A stretch of 64,000 nucleotides of DNA from Streptomyces katrae (GCF_000717655.1 NZ_JNZY01000023.1:82054-146053); one strand, 5' to 3'. Numbered from the stretch's first letter, positions 42,296 to 51,908 are shown. Made by a program: numbers and translations. The notes: generated by a model from the sequence alone, not told the origin.

Positions 42296-43630
42296 ATGCC
42301 GACACGGCCCGTCCCCGCGTACGGGAAGCAGCCCGAGTGCGGCACCCTGCTGGCTGGTCGCTACCTCCTTCAGGCCCCCATAGGTTCCGGTGGCACGGCG
42401 GACGTCTTCCGCGGCACCGACGAGGTGTTGGGGCGGGAGGTGGCCGTCAAAGTACTCCGCGCCGGTACGGACACGGCCACCGTCGAGGACTTCTGCAACG
42501 AAGCACGCACGCTGGCCCGGCTCTCACACCGCGCCCTCGTCACCGTCTTCGACGCCGGCCGACAGGGCCAGGGCGCCTTCATGGTCACGGAGTTGATCCG
42601 CGGCGCCACCTTGCGCGCCCGGATAGACGCCGGTCCGCTCAGTGTCGTCCATGTGACACGGCTCGGTGCCGAGATCGCCTCCGCCCTCGACCACGTCCAC
42701 TCCCACGGCATCGTCCACCATGACGTGAAGCCCTCCAACGTCCTGCTCAGTGATGCCGGTGCTCCGCACCTGGCGGACTTCGGACTGTCACGGACCGTGC
42801 ACGACCGGTCCCGTGACGCCTCCGAGACACTGGTCGGCACGCTCGCCTACATGGCCCCCGAGCAGTTCCTCGGGCAGGGCGCGAGCACGGCCAGCGACAT
42901 CTACGCCCTGGGACTCACCCTCCTCGAAGCACTCACCGGCCACCGCGAGTACCAGGGAACGCCCGTGGAGGTCGGCACCGCCCATCTGCTCCACGGGCCG
43001 CGGCTGCCCGAGGGGCTCCCCGGCGACCTCGGCAGACTGCTGAAGGCGATGACCGACCAAGACCCCCAGGCACGCCCCGACGCCGCCCTCGTCCATCTGC
43101 GTCTGCGCGACATCAAGTGTGCGCCGGTCCTCCGCACCGCTCCGGTGACTCCTGCCCCTGCGGACGCGCCCACACACCGCACCTCGGAACTGCCGCCCCT
43201 GGCGGCCGCCCTCCCGGCCACCCGGCGGCCTCTACGACCGTCCGCATCCGGGCGGTGGCGGGGTCCGGCACCGCGGCGTGCGACCGCATTGGGCATCGCG
43301 GCCGTGGGAGTCGCCGCGACCTGCGCTCTGCTGGTGGGTGGCCTTCCCACCGGGGAGAGGACACCTCCTACCTCGACCTTCAGCGACCACTCGCCCGCAC
43401 CAAAGGCAGCGGAGCCGCCGGTCCCCCGGTCCGCGCTCCCCTCACCGTCTGCGTCCCCGGCGGCCGCGGCACCCCCCGCCGCCGCCCCGCAAGTCCGGCC
43501 GTCCGCCACCCCGAGCGATCCGCGCTCCCGGCGGCAGGACGGCGACCGGCCGGGCAAGGGGCAGTCGGTGGCGGCCAGGGAAGGTCCCGTAAAGGCGGAG
43601 GGAAAGAAGCGCAAGGAGCGGCCCGGCTGA
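42296..43630 (+). CDS. Membrane Ser/Thr protein kinase with HHD catalytic loop
   Basis: A 444-residue kinase. The domain spans 23-280: glycine loop IGSGGTADVF, ATP Lys52, and the catalytic loop IVHHDVKPSNVLL, in which the usual HRD Arg is His142 (Asp143 kept), so it is a non-RD kinase that probably needs no activation-loop phosphorylation. DFG is 161-163 and MAPEQF follows. One helix at about 325-345 (TALGIAAVGVAATCALL) is followed by a 100-residue Pro/Ser/Ala/Lys-rich extracellular tail without a fold. The tail may contact the cell wall. The 193-base gap to the divergent receptor kinase holds both promoters; the pair may cross-regulate. Confidence 0.88.
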   Translation: MPTRPVPAYGKQPECGTLLAGRYLLQAPIGSGGTADVFRGTDEVLGREVAVKVLRAGTDTATVEDFCNEARTLARLSHRALVTVFDAGRQGQGAFMVTELIRGATLRARIDAGPLSVVHVTRLGAEIASALDHVHSHGIVHHDVKPSNVLLSDAGAPHLADFGLSRTVHDRSRDASETLVGTLAYMAPEQFLGQGASTASDIYALGLTLLEALTGHREYQGTPVEVGTAHLLHGPRLPEGLPGDLGRLLKAMTDQDPQARPDAALVHLRLRDIKCAPVLRTAPVTPAPADAPTHRTSELPPLAAALPATRRPLRPSASGRWRGPAPRRATALGIAAVGVAATCALLVGGLPTGERTPPTSTFSDHSPAPKAAEPPVPRSALPSPSASPAAAAPPAAAPQVRPSATPSDPRSRRQDGDRPGKGQSVAAREGPVKAEGKKRKERPG

Positions 43631-43984
43631 TCCCCTCGCACGGACCGGTGAGGTCACGCGCCCATGCCGGGCAGACGGAGTTCGAGCCTTGGCGAACCAG
43701 GTGCACAGGGCTTCGAGCCGGGGCCGACATCGGCACGTGGTGCCGCTGACGTCGGGCTCCCTGTCGTCCGACACCAGCTGCTCGTCCCGCGGATGCTCTC
43801 TCCCCTGATCGAGATCCAACGGCGCACCGCCATCCATGCACCGGCACGTCATGTACGGGCGCGGTCGCGGAGCCGCTGTCGCACAGACCCTGGTACCGCA
43901 TCAGGCAGCGCCCGCTCTGCCGATGGCGGTGTGGCAGCGAGTGGACGCCCTCATCCCGGGTATGTCGTAGCCCGGCTCTGGATG
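43631..43984. other. Stretch without a supported gene
   Basis: No sustained coding character on either strand between the kinase stop and a membrane-protein relic; short frames here are shadows. Confidence 0.35.
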
Positions 43985-44175
43985 CCGACGGGGGGTCCCC
44001 CACGCGGGGAAGCCCCTGGCCCCGATCGCGATCGCGGTCAGGGCGGCCAGGGCCGCGACAGTCGCAGCCCACGGCGGCACCCGCCTGGTGACCAAGGCAC
44101 AGGAGAGGAGCGGCAACAACGCTCCGCCGAGCAGGATGAGCGGCAGGTCGACGAAGACCACGCTCAGATCGCGGG
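43985..44175 (-). pseudogene. Membrane-protein fragment
   Basis: The minus strand reads DLSVVFVDLPLILLGGALLP, LLSCALVTRRVPPWAATVAA, LAALTAIAIGARGFPAWG: two hydrophobic helices joined by a basic-Pro turn. It could be a piece of a transporter. No start, no motif, and the frame decays on both sides. Confidence 0.4.
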
Positions 44176-44403
44176 CGTGGCCTCGGATCCCCCGTCGATG
44201 CTTAACGCGGGCCGTGGCGCCCAGAGAGCCGGCCCGGTCGCAACACCGAGGCCGGTGAACGACCGAGACCTCAAGACCAGCGGCAGCCCCGGGCAGACCC
44301 TGGTTCGCCCCTGCCCCGGGTGCAGCCGGAGGCTCGGGCCGGCCAGGGGATGTCTGCAAAGTGATTCAAGGGTGCCGAAGCGGACCTTCCGTGGCTGCTC
44401 CGG

Positions 44404-44590
44404 TCAGGCCTCCCCGCGCAGCCGCCGGGCGATGTCGATGTCGTCCTGCAACGCGCTGACGCGCTCGGCTCGAGTTTCGCCCGCCGTCTCGAGCAGCGCG
44501 GCAGCTTGTTCTTCGCCTGCAACTGGCAGCCTCAGCCCCTGCAGCTGGTGGCCCTCGTCGACGTGGCACCCACGCCACGTACAGCAGGGA
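44404..44590 (-). pseudogene. C-terminal fragment of an unidentified gene
   Basis: An open minus-strand frame ending at TGA 44404-44406 encodes about 54 residues: HVDEGHQLQGLRLPVAGEEQ, AAALLETAGETRAERVSALQ and DDIDIARRLRGEA. The acidic amphipathic helices look like a real C-terminus. It is located just downstream of the antiporter gene on the same strand and has no start codon. Confidence 0.4.
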
Positions 44591-44668
44591 GCCGATGCCG
44601 AGGGGGCTCGGGGGCGGTTGGCCTCGCGGCCTGCCAGCGTCCCTATCCGCAGAAGGCCGCTGACCCCA

Positions 44669-45958
44669 TCAGTGTGGGCCGTCGTGCTGCGCGAGGGCGT
44701 TCTCCCGCAGGTTCGGTTCCTTGCGGAGTGTCCTGGTGAACCATGTGCCGTAGCGGTCGCCCAAGATGGGCGCTGATGCTCCGTGGAGGATGATGCTCAG
44801 GCCCACGGTCACGGCGATGACCTCGCTCAGCAGGGTTCCCCCGGGCAGATGTTCTTCGAGGGCGAGCAGGCCGAACACGAGGGAGGCGAGCCCGCGCGGA
44901 CCGAACCAACCGATGTACGCGATGGAGGCGGGGCGCAGGCCGGTGCCGGCCAGGGCGAGTGCGACGGGCAGCATCCGGATGACGGTCAGGCTGAACAGCG
45001 CGTAGAGGACCATGCGCCAGGTCAGGTGCTGGAGTGTCGGTCCCAGGATGACGGCGCCGAAGACGAGGAAGCTCAATGAGGCGAGGAGGAGGCCGAGGCG
45101 TTCGGTGAACCTGGTGCTCTGCGCCGGGTCCGAGCCCTGGGGAGGGATGTCCAGGTCGGCGGGGGTGCGGCGCAGGTGGATGCCGAAGGCCAGGCCGGCG
45201 GCCCAGGCGCCGATGAAGCCGCTGCCCTCGACCATGGCGCACAGGACGTACGCGATGACTGGGACGGCGAGTACCAGAAACTGCCGCCAGTCGGAGCTGC
45301 TCAACCCCCGGGCGAGCGACCAGCGCAACAGGCTCGCCCCGGTCCAGCCGGCCGTGAGTCCGATCGCGCTGCTCAGCAGCAGCGCGCGCAGAAACGTCTC
45401 GGCCACGCTCGGATGGTCGTGGCCCTCACCCGCCGCCGCGAGGGCCAGGACGAAGAACGGAAGGGCCAGACCGTCGTTCAGACCGGATTCGATGGTCAGG
45501 CCGCCGCGGACCAGTGGGGGCACCCGCTTGTTGGAGAAGGCCTGCTGCCCGAGCGCGGCATCCGTCGGCGCGAGGATGACGGCGGCCAGGGCCAGCTCCC
45601 ACACGCTCAGGCCGGGCAGCAGCGGCCAGGCCACCAGCAAGCCCAGAGCCATCGTGACCGGCAGGCCGACCACGAGCAGCCGCAGCGGCAGGAACTCCTC
45701 CAGGCGCAGGTCCCGGGCCCTGATCCCCGCCGCGTCCGCGAACAGAAGGAGCACCAGCGCGCTCTCCAGGAGCGTCCGCGTGACCTCGGGATCCTTCGCC
45801 CCGTCCAGCAGGTCTAGTCCCAGCGGGCCGATCGACAGACCGACGAGCATGAAGACCAGCGGTCCCGAGAGCACCGTGGTCGACAAACGGCGTGAGAGCG
45901 CCCCGTAGCCGGCGACCACACCTCCGGCGATCAGGACGGCCCAGCCGTTCATCCGCAC
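44669..45958 (-). CDS. Cation:proton antiporter, CPA1 family
   Basis: A 429-residue membrane protein with 12-13 helices of the Na+/H+ exchanger fold. The helix-4 region contains AAVILAPTDAALGQQAFS and helix 5 ESGLNDGLALPFF, including the conserved Asn-Asp pair for ion binding. IAYIGWFGPRGLASLVFGLL is the conserved GPRG helix near the C-terminus. It exchanges Na+ or K+ for protons in pH and ion homeostasis. GAGGAG supports ATG 45952; GTG 45958 is the alternative. The C-terminal tail is short, so no regulatory domain is present. Confidence 0.9.
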   Translation of the reverse strand: MRMNGWAVLIAGGVVAGYGALSRRLSTTVLSGPLVFMLVGLSIGPLGLDLLDGAKDPEVTRTLLESALVLLLFADAAGIRARDLRLEEFLPLRLLVVGLPVTMALGLLVAWPLLPGLSVWELALAAVILAPTDAALGQQAFSNKRVPPLVRGGLTIESGLNDGLALPFFVLALAAAGEGHDHPSVAETFLRALLLSSAIGLTAGWTGASLLRWSLARGLSSSDWRQFLVLAVPVIAYVLCAMVEGSGFIGAWAAGLAFGIHLRRTPADLDIPPQGSDPAQSTRFTERLGLLLASLSFLVFGAVILGPTLQHLTWRMVLYALFSLTVIRMLPVALALAGTGLRPASIAYIGWFGPRGLASLVFGLLALEEHLPGGTLLSEVIAVTVGLSIILHGASAPILGDRYGTWFTRTLRKEPNLRENALAQHDGPH

Positions 45959-46209
45959 TCCTCACGCCCGCCTCGCGCAGAGAGGCGAGGTCCGACCCTA
46001 TGGCGGTGCCGGTCTGATCTGCGGGAACCGTGCTACGAACGCCCCCGACTCGGCCCAGTCGGACCAACGCGGCCGCAGGGAAGGGAACGAGGCACGCCGA
46101 TCCCGTGATCGGGTATGAGTAGTTGACGTACAGGAAATTCCGGCAAGAACGATCTTGCTGGGGTTCGCCTGCCTCGCGTGCCGAGCGAGGAGTCGAAGTT
46201 TGAGATAGG

Positions 46210-46425
46210 GCCCGGCCACCGCCCGCGCCCGCGTCGGCGGGCCCCTCACCGCCGCCACCGGGGAAGTCATCAAGGCCGCCCGCGACCTGCTGCCCGACCC
46301 CGGCCGCTCCATCACCTCGATCGCCAAGCTCCTCGGCGTCTCCCCTGGCACCCCCTACCACCGCATCCCCGACCAGCGCGAACTGCGCGCTCGCGCTGTC
46401 CCCCGCCAGCTCGAAGCTCGTAACG
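46210..46425 (+). pseudogene. Serine recombinase (resolvase) C-terminal HTH fragment
   Basis: The plus strand reads GPLTAATGEVIKAARDLLPD, PGRSITSIAKLLGVSPGTPY, HRIPDQRELRARAVPRQLEA. This is the DNA-binding HTH_7 tail of resolvase/invertase-type serine recombinases (GRPxxLxxExxxxAxxLxxxGxSxxxIAxxLGVSxxTLY). The catalytic domain is absent and the 3' end merges with other DNA. Confidence 0.65.
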
Positions 46426-46576
46426 ACCGGGAGCGCCGCCGTCGCCGCTGCGTACGCGCCCGTGCTCAGCCCCGACACCACGATCGCGCCCGCCACCCCA
46501 TCGGCACCCTGCTATGCCTCGCTGGGGACGCCGTGATCATGTACGCGCCCCTCAGCGACTGGCCTAATCGGCCTCG

Positions 46577-46830
46577 TCAGCAGTGACGCCGCTCGGCGTA
46601 AGGGCGCGTGAGGAGCTCCTGGCCGTTCAGCTGCGACAGGTCGAAGGCGATGAAGTAGGCCGGCCACCCTGCCGCCAGACCGGCGGCGCCCCGAGCGCGG
46701 GTGGCGGCCCGGCGCCGCAACGCCTCGAACGACAACCGGCCCGCCTCGGCGTCCCAGACGACCACATGAGGACAAGGAGTGCGGGCCGCCACCCCGTCAG
46801 GAAGGCGGGGCCCGTACTGCCGCTCTGTCA
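46577..46830 (-). pseudogene. ATP-dependent DNA ligase remnant, copy D
   Basis: The minus strand reads HVVVWDAEAGRLSFEALRRR, AATRARGAAGLAAGWPAYFI, AFDLSQLNGQELLTRPYAER. It covers the same block (after motif III to before motif IV) retained in the other three relics, about 75 residues, with no start and no later motifs. It is the shortest copy and lies just downstream of the thioredoxin gene. Confidence 0.7.
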
Positions 46831-46871
46831 TGGCCGCGTCCGTCTCGCCGTCAGCGGCCTCGCGGTAGGGG

Positions 46872-47201
46872 TTACCTGGCGCTGAGGAAGGGGTCCAGCT
46901 CTCGTTCCAGCGCGACCTTTGGCTTTGCGCCGACGATGGTCTGGACGACCTCGCCGCCTTGGTAGACGTTCAGGGTGGGGATGGACATGACGCCGTACTT
47001 GGCGGCGGTGGCCGGGTTCTGGTCGATGTTGAGCTTCACGATCTCGATCTTGTCGCCGTGTTCAGCGGCGATTGCTTCCAGGGAGGGCGCGATCTGGCGG
47101 CACGGACCACACCACTCGGCCCAGAAGTCGACCAGGACAGGCTTGTCACTGTTCAGGACGTCCTCGTCGAAGGAAGCGTCCGTCACGGTCTTCAGAGCCA
47201 C
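46872..47201 (-). CDS. trxA: Thioredoxin
   Basis: A 109-residue classical thioredoxin: [20 protein letters not shown] with the redox Cys pair 31 and 34, the cis-Pro segment [14 protein letters not shown], and conserved Asp25. It reduces protein disulfides in the cytoplasm using NADPH through thioredoxin reductase, which is not encoded here, so this may be an additional paralogue. The GTG at 47201 is preceded by GAGGAGG. It is a single gene, with no reductase or peroxiredoxin beside it. Confidence 0.95.
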   Translation of the reverse strand: MALKTVTDASFDEDVLNSDKPVLVDFWAEWCGPCRQIAPSLEAIAAEHGDKIEIVKLNIDQNPATAAKYGVMSIPTLNVYQGGEVVQTIVGAKPKVALERELDPFLSAR

Positions 47202-47385
47202 AGGGGCCTCCTCGTTCCTCAGTCAGGGCAAAAACAAGAACACCGCAGCACTCCGCCCTGCGAAAGCAGCAGACAGGACTCCACGCCCGCACATCCCCGG
47301 CCCGCGGCGTAACGGCCAGATACACAGTGTGGTCGACGGCTTCGCCTCACCGCAGCCGCCTCACCGGATCCGCCCCGAACCGGTC

Positions 47386-47691
47386 ATGCCGGACCCAGGC
47401 GCCAGCCCGTCCGCACCCGGCCGCCAGCCCCGCCAGCGGTCGTACGGGCCTGGGCCGGCCAACGTGACTAACCGGCCCGCGCCCAGCCTTGATCCCGGCA
47501 GGGACGAGGCCCTGGACCAGCTCGACACGCTCCTCGACCAAGTGAGCGAGCCACGCGTGAAGCTGATCAGCGCCGGCGAAGGACGGGCGTTGATGGTGCT
47601 CCTCGGGCTGCTCGACGCCGCCGAGCTGCCCGAGGACATCCGCCGGGCAGCGGGCGAGATGCGGTTCCGTCTCGGCTCCGGCCTCGCCTGA
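47386..47691 (+). CDS. Hypothetical protein, 101 aa
   Basis: The first 30 residues are Pro/Arg/Gly-rich; the rest forms a compact helical domain, DEALDQLDTLLDQVSEPRVK, LISAGEGRALMVLLGLLDAA and EDIRRAAGEMRFRLG. Codon usage is good only from about residue 25 on, so the true start may be later than ATG 47386. It is divergent from thioredoxin. No family recognised; the helical domain resembles small regulatory or toxin-associated proteins but that is only a guess. Confidence 0.5.
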   Translation: MPDPGASPSAPGRQPRQRSYGPGPANVTNRPAPSLDPGRDEALDQLDTLLDQVSEPRVKLISAGEGRALMVLLGLLDAAELPEDIRRAAGEMRFRLGSGLA

Positions 47692-47829
47692 CCCCCGACC
47701 CGGGGCTACGGATCGGGGCTCGGCTCGAAGACGCAGGTGGTCGGTCTGTCGGCGAAATCGCTGTCGATCTGCGCCGGTCGTAGACGGCCTCGGGCCGGAT
47801 CCCCGCGGCAAGGCCGCCTACCGGAGCAC

Positions 47830-48115
47830 GCCGTGAACGGCAAGGTGTTCGTAGCAAGCGGTCCGCTGCGGCGGTAGCCGCGTCGGCGGGTTCCGGGGTG
47901 CTGCGGGTGGCGGTGGCCCGGTCCATGGCCGCCGCGAAACCGGCATCGCGGCGGCGACGCAGTAGCCGTAGCCGCAGTGCCCGGCGAGGTCGGAGCGTTT
48001 GACGCTCTCGCGGGAGGCGGCGCGGGGCAGCGGGGTGGAGTCGATCAGCCGCAGGTCGAATAGGCGCGGTCGGGGACGTCGGCAACAGTACGGGCACAGA
48101 TCTCCGTGATCATGC
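47830..48115 (-). pseudogene. IS982/IS4-like transposase fragment
   Basis: The minus strand near 48065-47930 reads FDLRLIDSTPLPRAASRESV KRSDLAGHCGYGYCVAAA. D-STP followed by KRSDLAGxxGYGYC is the first catalytic Asp region of IS982-type transposases. The rest of the catalytic domain is missing on both sides. Confidence 0.6.
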
Positions 48116-48149
48116 AGTTGCGACGTTCTGTGATCACTGGGGAGACCTG

Positions 48150-48365
48150 TGCCCGCGCTTCGAGGATGCGGCCGGATGGCGGGAGCGCCTGTCGACCGTG
48201 GCGGCAGCCCCTGCCGACCGCGGCGATCTCTCGACCGCGCTCATCCGCCCCGACGGCATCGCCGCCTGGGCCGCCGCCCCGGGCCTACCCGTAGACACCG
48301 CAGCTCTGGCGACCACGCTGCGCACCCGGCTCGGCGAACCGCACACACGTACGCCGAACGGCCAA
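48150..48365 (+). pseudogene. FAD-dependent monooxygenase C-terminal remnant
   Basis: A plus-strand frame reads CPRFEDAAGWRERLSTVAAA, TALIRPDGIAAWAAA, VDTAALATTLRTRLGEP. A strand with LIRPDGxxAWxA followed by a short helix and C-terminal LxxxLG is the end of aromatic-ring hydroxylases of the RdmE/PgaE type, whose thioredoxin-like last domain it represents. Start and FAD domain are missing; IS982 debris is immediately upstream. Confidence 0.6.
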
Positions 48366-48535
48366 CAAGGTGAAACTGGCCAACCTGCAGGCAGGAAAGG
48401 CACCGGACAACGCAGAGGGGAGGTCTGATTGTGTGCGGTCCACTCTGCCGGCCGGTCGGCACAGATCTGCCCTGATGCTGCCGAAAGGCCACCCCGCCTC
48501 CGCACCGGCAAAACATCCGAGGAGCAGGAACGACG

Positions 48536-50032
48536 ATGGCACCCGATCCGACAACCGCCCAGGTGACCATGACCCTGGCTGCCCTTGCAGCCACCGGGGC
48601 CACCCCGCGTCCGTCTGGGGAAACCCCGCAACAACAGACCGAACGAATCATCACCGGCATCAACGCGCAACTGAGCGATCCCGGCCTTGCGACGCAGGGC
48701 GCGTGGAAGCTGGTGTGGCTCGCCCTGAGCGAGGCCAACGCGAATATGGCCTACATCGCACGGAGCACCAACGGCTCGAACGAATTCGCCGTGGTCGCTC
48801 GCGGAACGGACGCCGATCTGACCGACATCCTCGAGGACCTCGATGTCGGCACAGTCGTCCCGTTCCCCGAAAGCGGATCGCCGAAGCCCATCGCCGTTTC
48901 CAAGGGGGTGATGGATGCGTTCAAACGGGTTGTCGACGCCCGCTCGATCGCCTCACCCTCCCCGAACGTCACGCTCGCTCAGGCGCTCACCGCCGCACTC
49001 AACTCGGCGCCCTCCTCGCCGCAGCCGACCGTCTATCTGACCGGTCACAGCCTGGGCGGTTGCATCGCCACCATGCTCGCGCCGTACCTGCAGGCACAGA
49101 CCTGGCCGAAACAGCCGAGGTTCGCGGTGATCACCTATGCCGCTCCCACCGCCGGCGTACAGAGCTTCGTCGACTACTTCGACTCCGTGCCGTGGGTCAT
49201 CGACGAGCGCCACAACAACGCCTACGACCTGGTACCTCACGCGTGGGCCGATCTCGACACCACCGCCGGCTGGTACCCCAGCCCGGGACCACAGGCAACC
49301 GAAGAAGTGAAGCTGCTCATCGGGGCGACCTCCAGGCGCACCAAGGGCAACGTCTACGTCCAGCCCGGCACGCTCTGCCCGATGAACACCAGCTACACGA
49401 GCCTTGCCAAGAACCTGGTCAACAAGACCACCCAGGACTTCCTCGGCCAGGTCGCCTTCCAGCACGCCAACTCCACCTACCTGGACCTGGTGGGAGCGCC
49501 TGCCGTCCCTTCCGCACCGGTGGTGACCGACGTGACTCCCACCTTCGGCGAACCCGGCGCCACGGTGACCATCAACGGCACCGGTTTCAGTAAGGACAGC
49601 ATGGTCGACTTCGGCCACTTCGCCTGCCCCACGCGCAACATCGACTCCGACAGCAGGATCACCGCGAAGGTCCCCAACGGAACCGGCGTCGTCAACGTCC
49701 GCGTCACCAACACCCTCGGCACCTCGCCGGCCGTCGCGATGGGGCAGTTCGCCTATGGCGGACCCGCACCTGTGGTGGTCAATGCCGTCAGCCCGACCAG
49801 CGGAGAGGTCGGCACCCTGGTCACCATCAGCGGCTCGGGCTTCGCCGATGGCGCCACCGTGCAATTCAAGGACAAGGCATCCGATTCGGTCAAGTTCGTC
49901 TCCACCGGACAGATCACCGCAACCGCGCCCGGTCAGCTCGACGACCACCAGACGGTGAACCTCACCGTGACGGTCGGCAACGCCACCTCTCCCACCAGCC
50001 CGGCCGACGAGTTCACCTACACCGGACGGTAG
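48536..50032 (+). CDS. Class 3 lipase-like protein with two C-terminal TIG domains
   Basis: A 498-residue protein. The first 330 residues form a lipase class 3 alpha/beta hydrolase: nucleophile Ser172 in GHSLGG, candidate acid Asp231 (NAYDLVPHAW) and His310 (FQHANSTYL). Two IPT/TIG immunoglobulin-like domains follow at about 335-415 (SAPVVTDVTPTFGEPGATVT) and 416-498 (VNAVSPTSGEVGTLVTISG). No signal peptide or membrane helix is visible, although both parts are usually extracellular, so export must be non-classical or the protein is released otherwise. The ATG at 48536 follows GAGGAGCAGG. It opens the TIG island. Confidence 0.85.
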   Translation: MAPDPTTAQVTMTLAALAATGATPRPSGETPQQQTERIITGINAQLSDPGLATQGAWKLVWLALSEANANMAYIARSTNGSNEFAVVARGTDADLTDILEDLDVGTVVPFPESGSPKPIAVSKGVMDAFKRVVDARSIASPSPNVTLAQALTAALNSAPSSPQPTVYLTGHSLGGCIATMLAPYLQAQTWPKQPRFAVITYAAPTAGVQSFVDYFDSVPWVIDERHNNAYDLVPHAWADLDTTAGWYPSPGPQATEEVKLLIGATSRRTKGNVYVQPGTLCPMNTSYTSLAKNLVNKTTQDFLGQVAFQHANSTYLDLVGAPAVPSAPVVTDVTPTFGEPGATVTINGTGFSKDSMVDFGHFACPTRNIDSDSRITAKVPNGTGVVNVRVTNTLGTSPAVAMGQFAYGGPAPVVVNAVSPTSGEVGTLVTISGSGFADGATVQFKDKASDSVKFVSTGQITATAPGQLDDHQTVNLTVTVGNATSPTSPADEFTYTGR

Positions 50033-50222
50033 CGTCCGCACGCCCCGTTCCCGGGGTGGTGGCCCTTCGAGCAGCCCCGGGCCCTTGCCGCCGACCGGTC
50101 GAACCGTGCCCCGGCGAAGGATCGCCGCAGGACCGTTCACCCTGCGGCGAGCAGGCCACGGATCTGTGCGGCGAGCAGCTGCCGGGCGACCAGGTGTCCG
50201 GAACCCAGCCCCGGCCGCCAGA

Positions 50223-51240
50223 TCAGGTTGGGGGCTGTCGCCGTAGTACCAGCGCGTCCAGACCGCATAGTCGGAGCCGATGATGAACTGCTCGATGCCG
50301 CGCGGGAAATGCCGCTGGGTCACCCCGTGGTCGCAGATGTACAGGGCGCCGTACCCGATGTCGCAGGTGCCCGCCGGCACTCCGCTCCCGTCCTGCCCGC
50401 GTAGACGGGACCGCCGCTGTCCCCGGCTCCGGCCGTGATCCGTTCGGAGACCTGCGAGAGCTTGCGAGGAGCCGATAGTGCTTGTGCTTCTTGTCCCAGA
50501 GCAGCGAGCCGACCGCCGTGACCTTGCCGCCGCACTGCTCTCCCAGGAGGGCGCCGTCCGCGCAGAGCAGTTCGCTGACGATGGCACGGCCGCTGTTCCT
50601 GACGACCCTCGACAGCCCGTGGGGATCGCCGAGGCCGTACTCGCTGTAGACCGTGGGTGCGGTCTTCACGTTCAGGTCGAGCGCGATGGGGCCGAGTCGA
50701 TGTATTCCTGGATGTCGACGACCTTGCCGAGGGCCTTGTCCTTGTTCCCGTTCCTGACGACTTCGCCGATCCTGTTCACGCAGGGCGCGGCCGTGGTCAT
50801 GTACTTGACCTGGGTGAGCGGGTCGACCACCGTGAAGCCGGTCGTGCAGTAGTTCGGCGACCCGGTCCCCGGCCCCTCCCGGCAGGTATCCGCTGGCCTC
50901 GAACCTGGTCTTGTCCGGCGCCTTGGGCACCAGGACGGTCGGGGACCCGCCCTCCATGGTGCTGCCGTTCACGGGCACTTCTCCGGCGAGGGAGGTCAGG
51001 GCGGAACGGTCGCCCTCCAGGCCGTCCAGTTTCTGCTGTGATCCGGGGACGACGAAGGGGGCGGGTTCGACGGCGACCTCCAGGGCGTTCCCGTCGTTGC
51101 TCGGATCCACGCTCGTGATCGACGCCCCGCCCACGGTCGCGTCGGGGCGGGCCATCGTCCGCGCCTTGTCCTCCAGCTCCGCACGCGTGTACCTGGCGAC
51201 CTCGACCGTCACGCGGAGGCCCTGCTTTCCGCTGGGACGC
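50223..51240 (-). pseudogene. Secreted S1-family serine peptidase, frameshifted
   Basis: A propeptide reads VEVARYTRAELEDKARTMAR and SALTSLAGEVPVNGSTMEGG. After a frameshift near 50880 the protease domain gives CTTGFTVVDPLTQVKYMTTA APC, where the catalytic His of TAAHC is replaced by Pro, and SAPIALDLNVKTAPTVYSEY (Asp region). A second shift leads to SERITAGAGDSGGPV with the catalytic Ser, and a third to GTCDIGYGALYICDHGVTQR and YYGDSP. Multiple frameshifts plus the lost His make it inactive. It was a chymotrypsin-like secreted peptidase related to streptogrisins. Confidence 0.75.
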
Positions 51241-51494
51241 GATCAGGTTCGTGAGGAGGCGCGTCACTCGGGAGGGCGCGCCGATTCACCGGAGAATCGG
51301 CACTGCAACAAGGCAGCGGATGTCCTGCCCGGGTGTGTCGAGGGACGTATCAGATGCAACATCGTGGCGCCGAACCCGGTTTCCCAAGGTAGAAGGCCAC
51401 GCCATCACCAGGACGAGCCGTACGCCGAACTCCCCACCCCAGGTCGGACATCGTCACCAACCCGAGCGGAATGATGCAGGCGACATAACTCCGC

Positions 51495-51908
51495 CTACTT
51501 CGAATCCCACGCCTCGGCGAGCGGCACCATGTGGTCGATGTCCAGCTTGGAGGCGTCAGTGACGGTGGTGTCGTCGTAGTACGACACCCACACACCCCCC
51601 CGTGAGCACGCAGCCCGGACCTCGGACAGCAAAACCTCGGCGCGGGTGTTGCAGCCGTCCACGGGGATGTCGCCCGCGTTCCAGTGCTTGAAACTGGTTC
51701 GCTGGTAGCCGGTACGGTCCTCCTCGACCGCGAGCGGAAGCACGGAGTCCGCGCCCCCATCGGCAGAAGCCTGCGGAACGGCCGCCGGCTGCTCGGCAGC
51801 GTACGCCGCAGTGGGCAACGGGGTGGGGGCGAGCCCCTTGTGCGAGGCGTGTAAGGCCGCGCGGCGGGCGCCGAACGGGAGCTGAGCGGTGCCCGCACTG
51901 CCACCCAA
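51495..51908 (-). pseudogene. HNH nuclease-family protein, C-terminally truncated
   Basis: The minus-strand frame contains EDRTGYQRTSFKHWNAGDIP VDGCNTRAEVLLSEV and then DIDHMVPLAEAWDSK with a stop. This is the GmrSD-C/HNH-like secreted nuclease family (DCNTRxEVL, DIDHxVPLxEAW), but the second half of the metal-binding site that should follow WDS is missing because of a premature stop at 51495. The N-terminal part is a poorly conserved Ala/Pro stretch without a clear signal peptide. Confidence 0.65.

Noticed and set aside
48953..50587. 544-residue minus-strand frame over the lipase-TIG gene
   Set aside because: Gly/Arg/Val-rich antisense shadow of a strongly coding gene.
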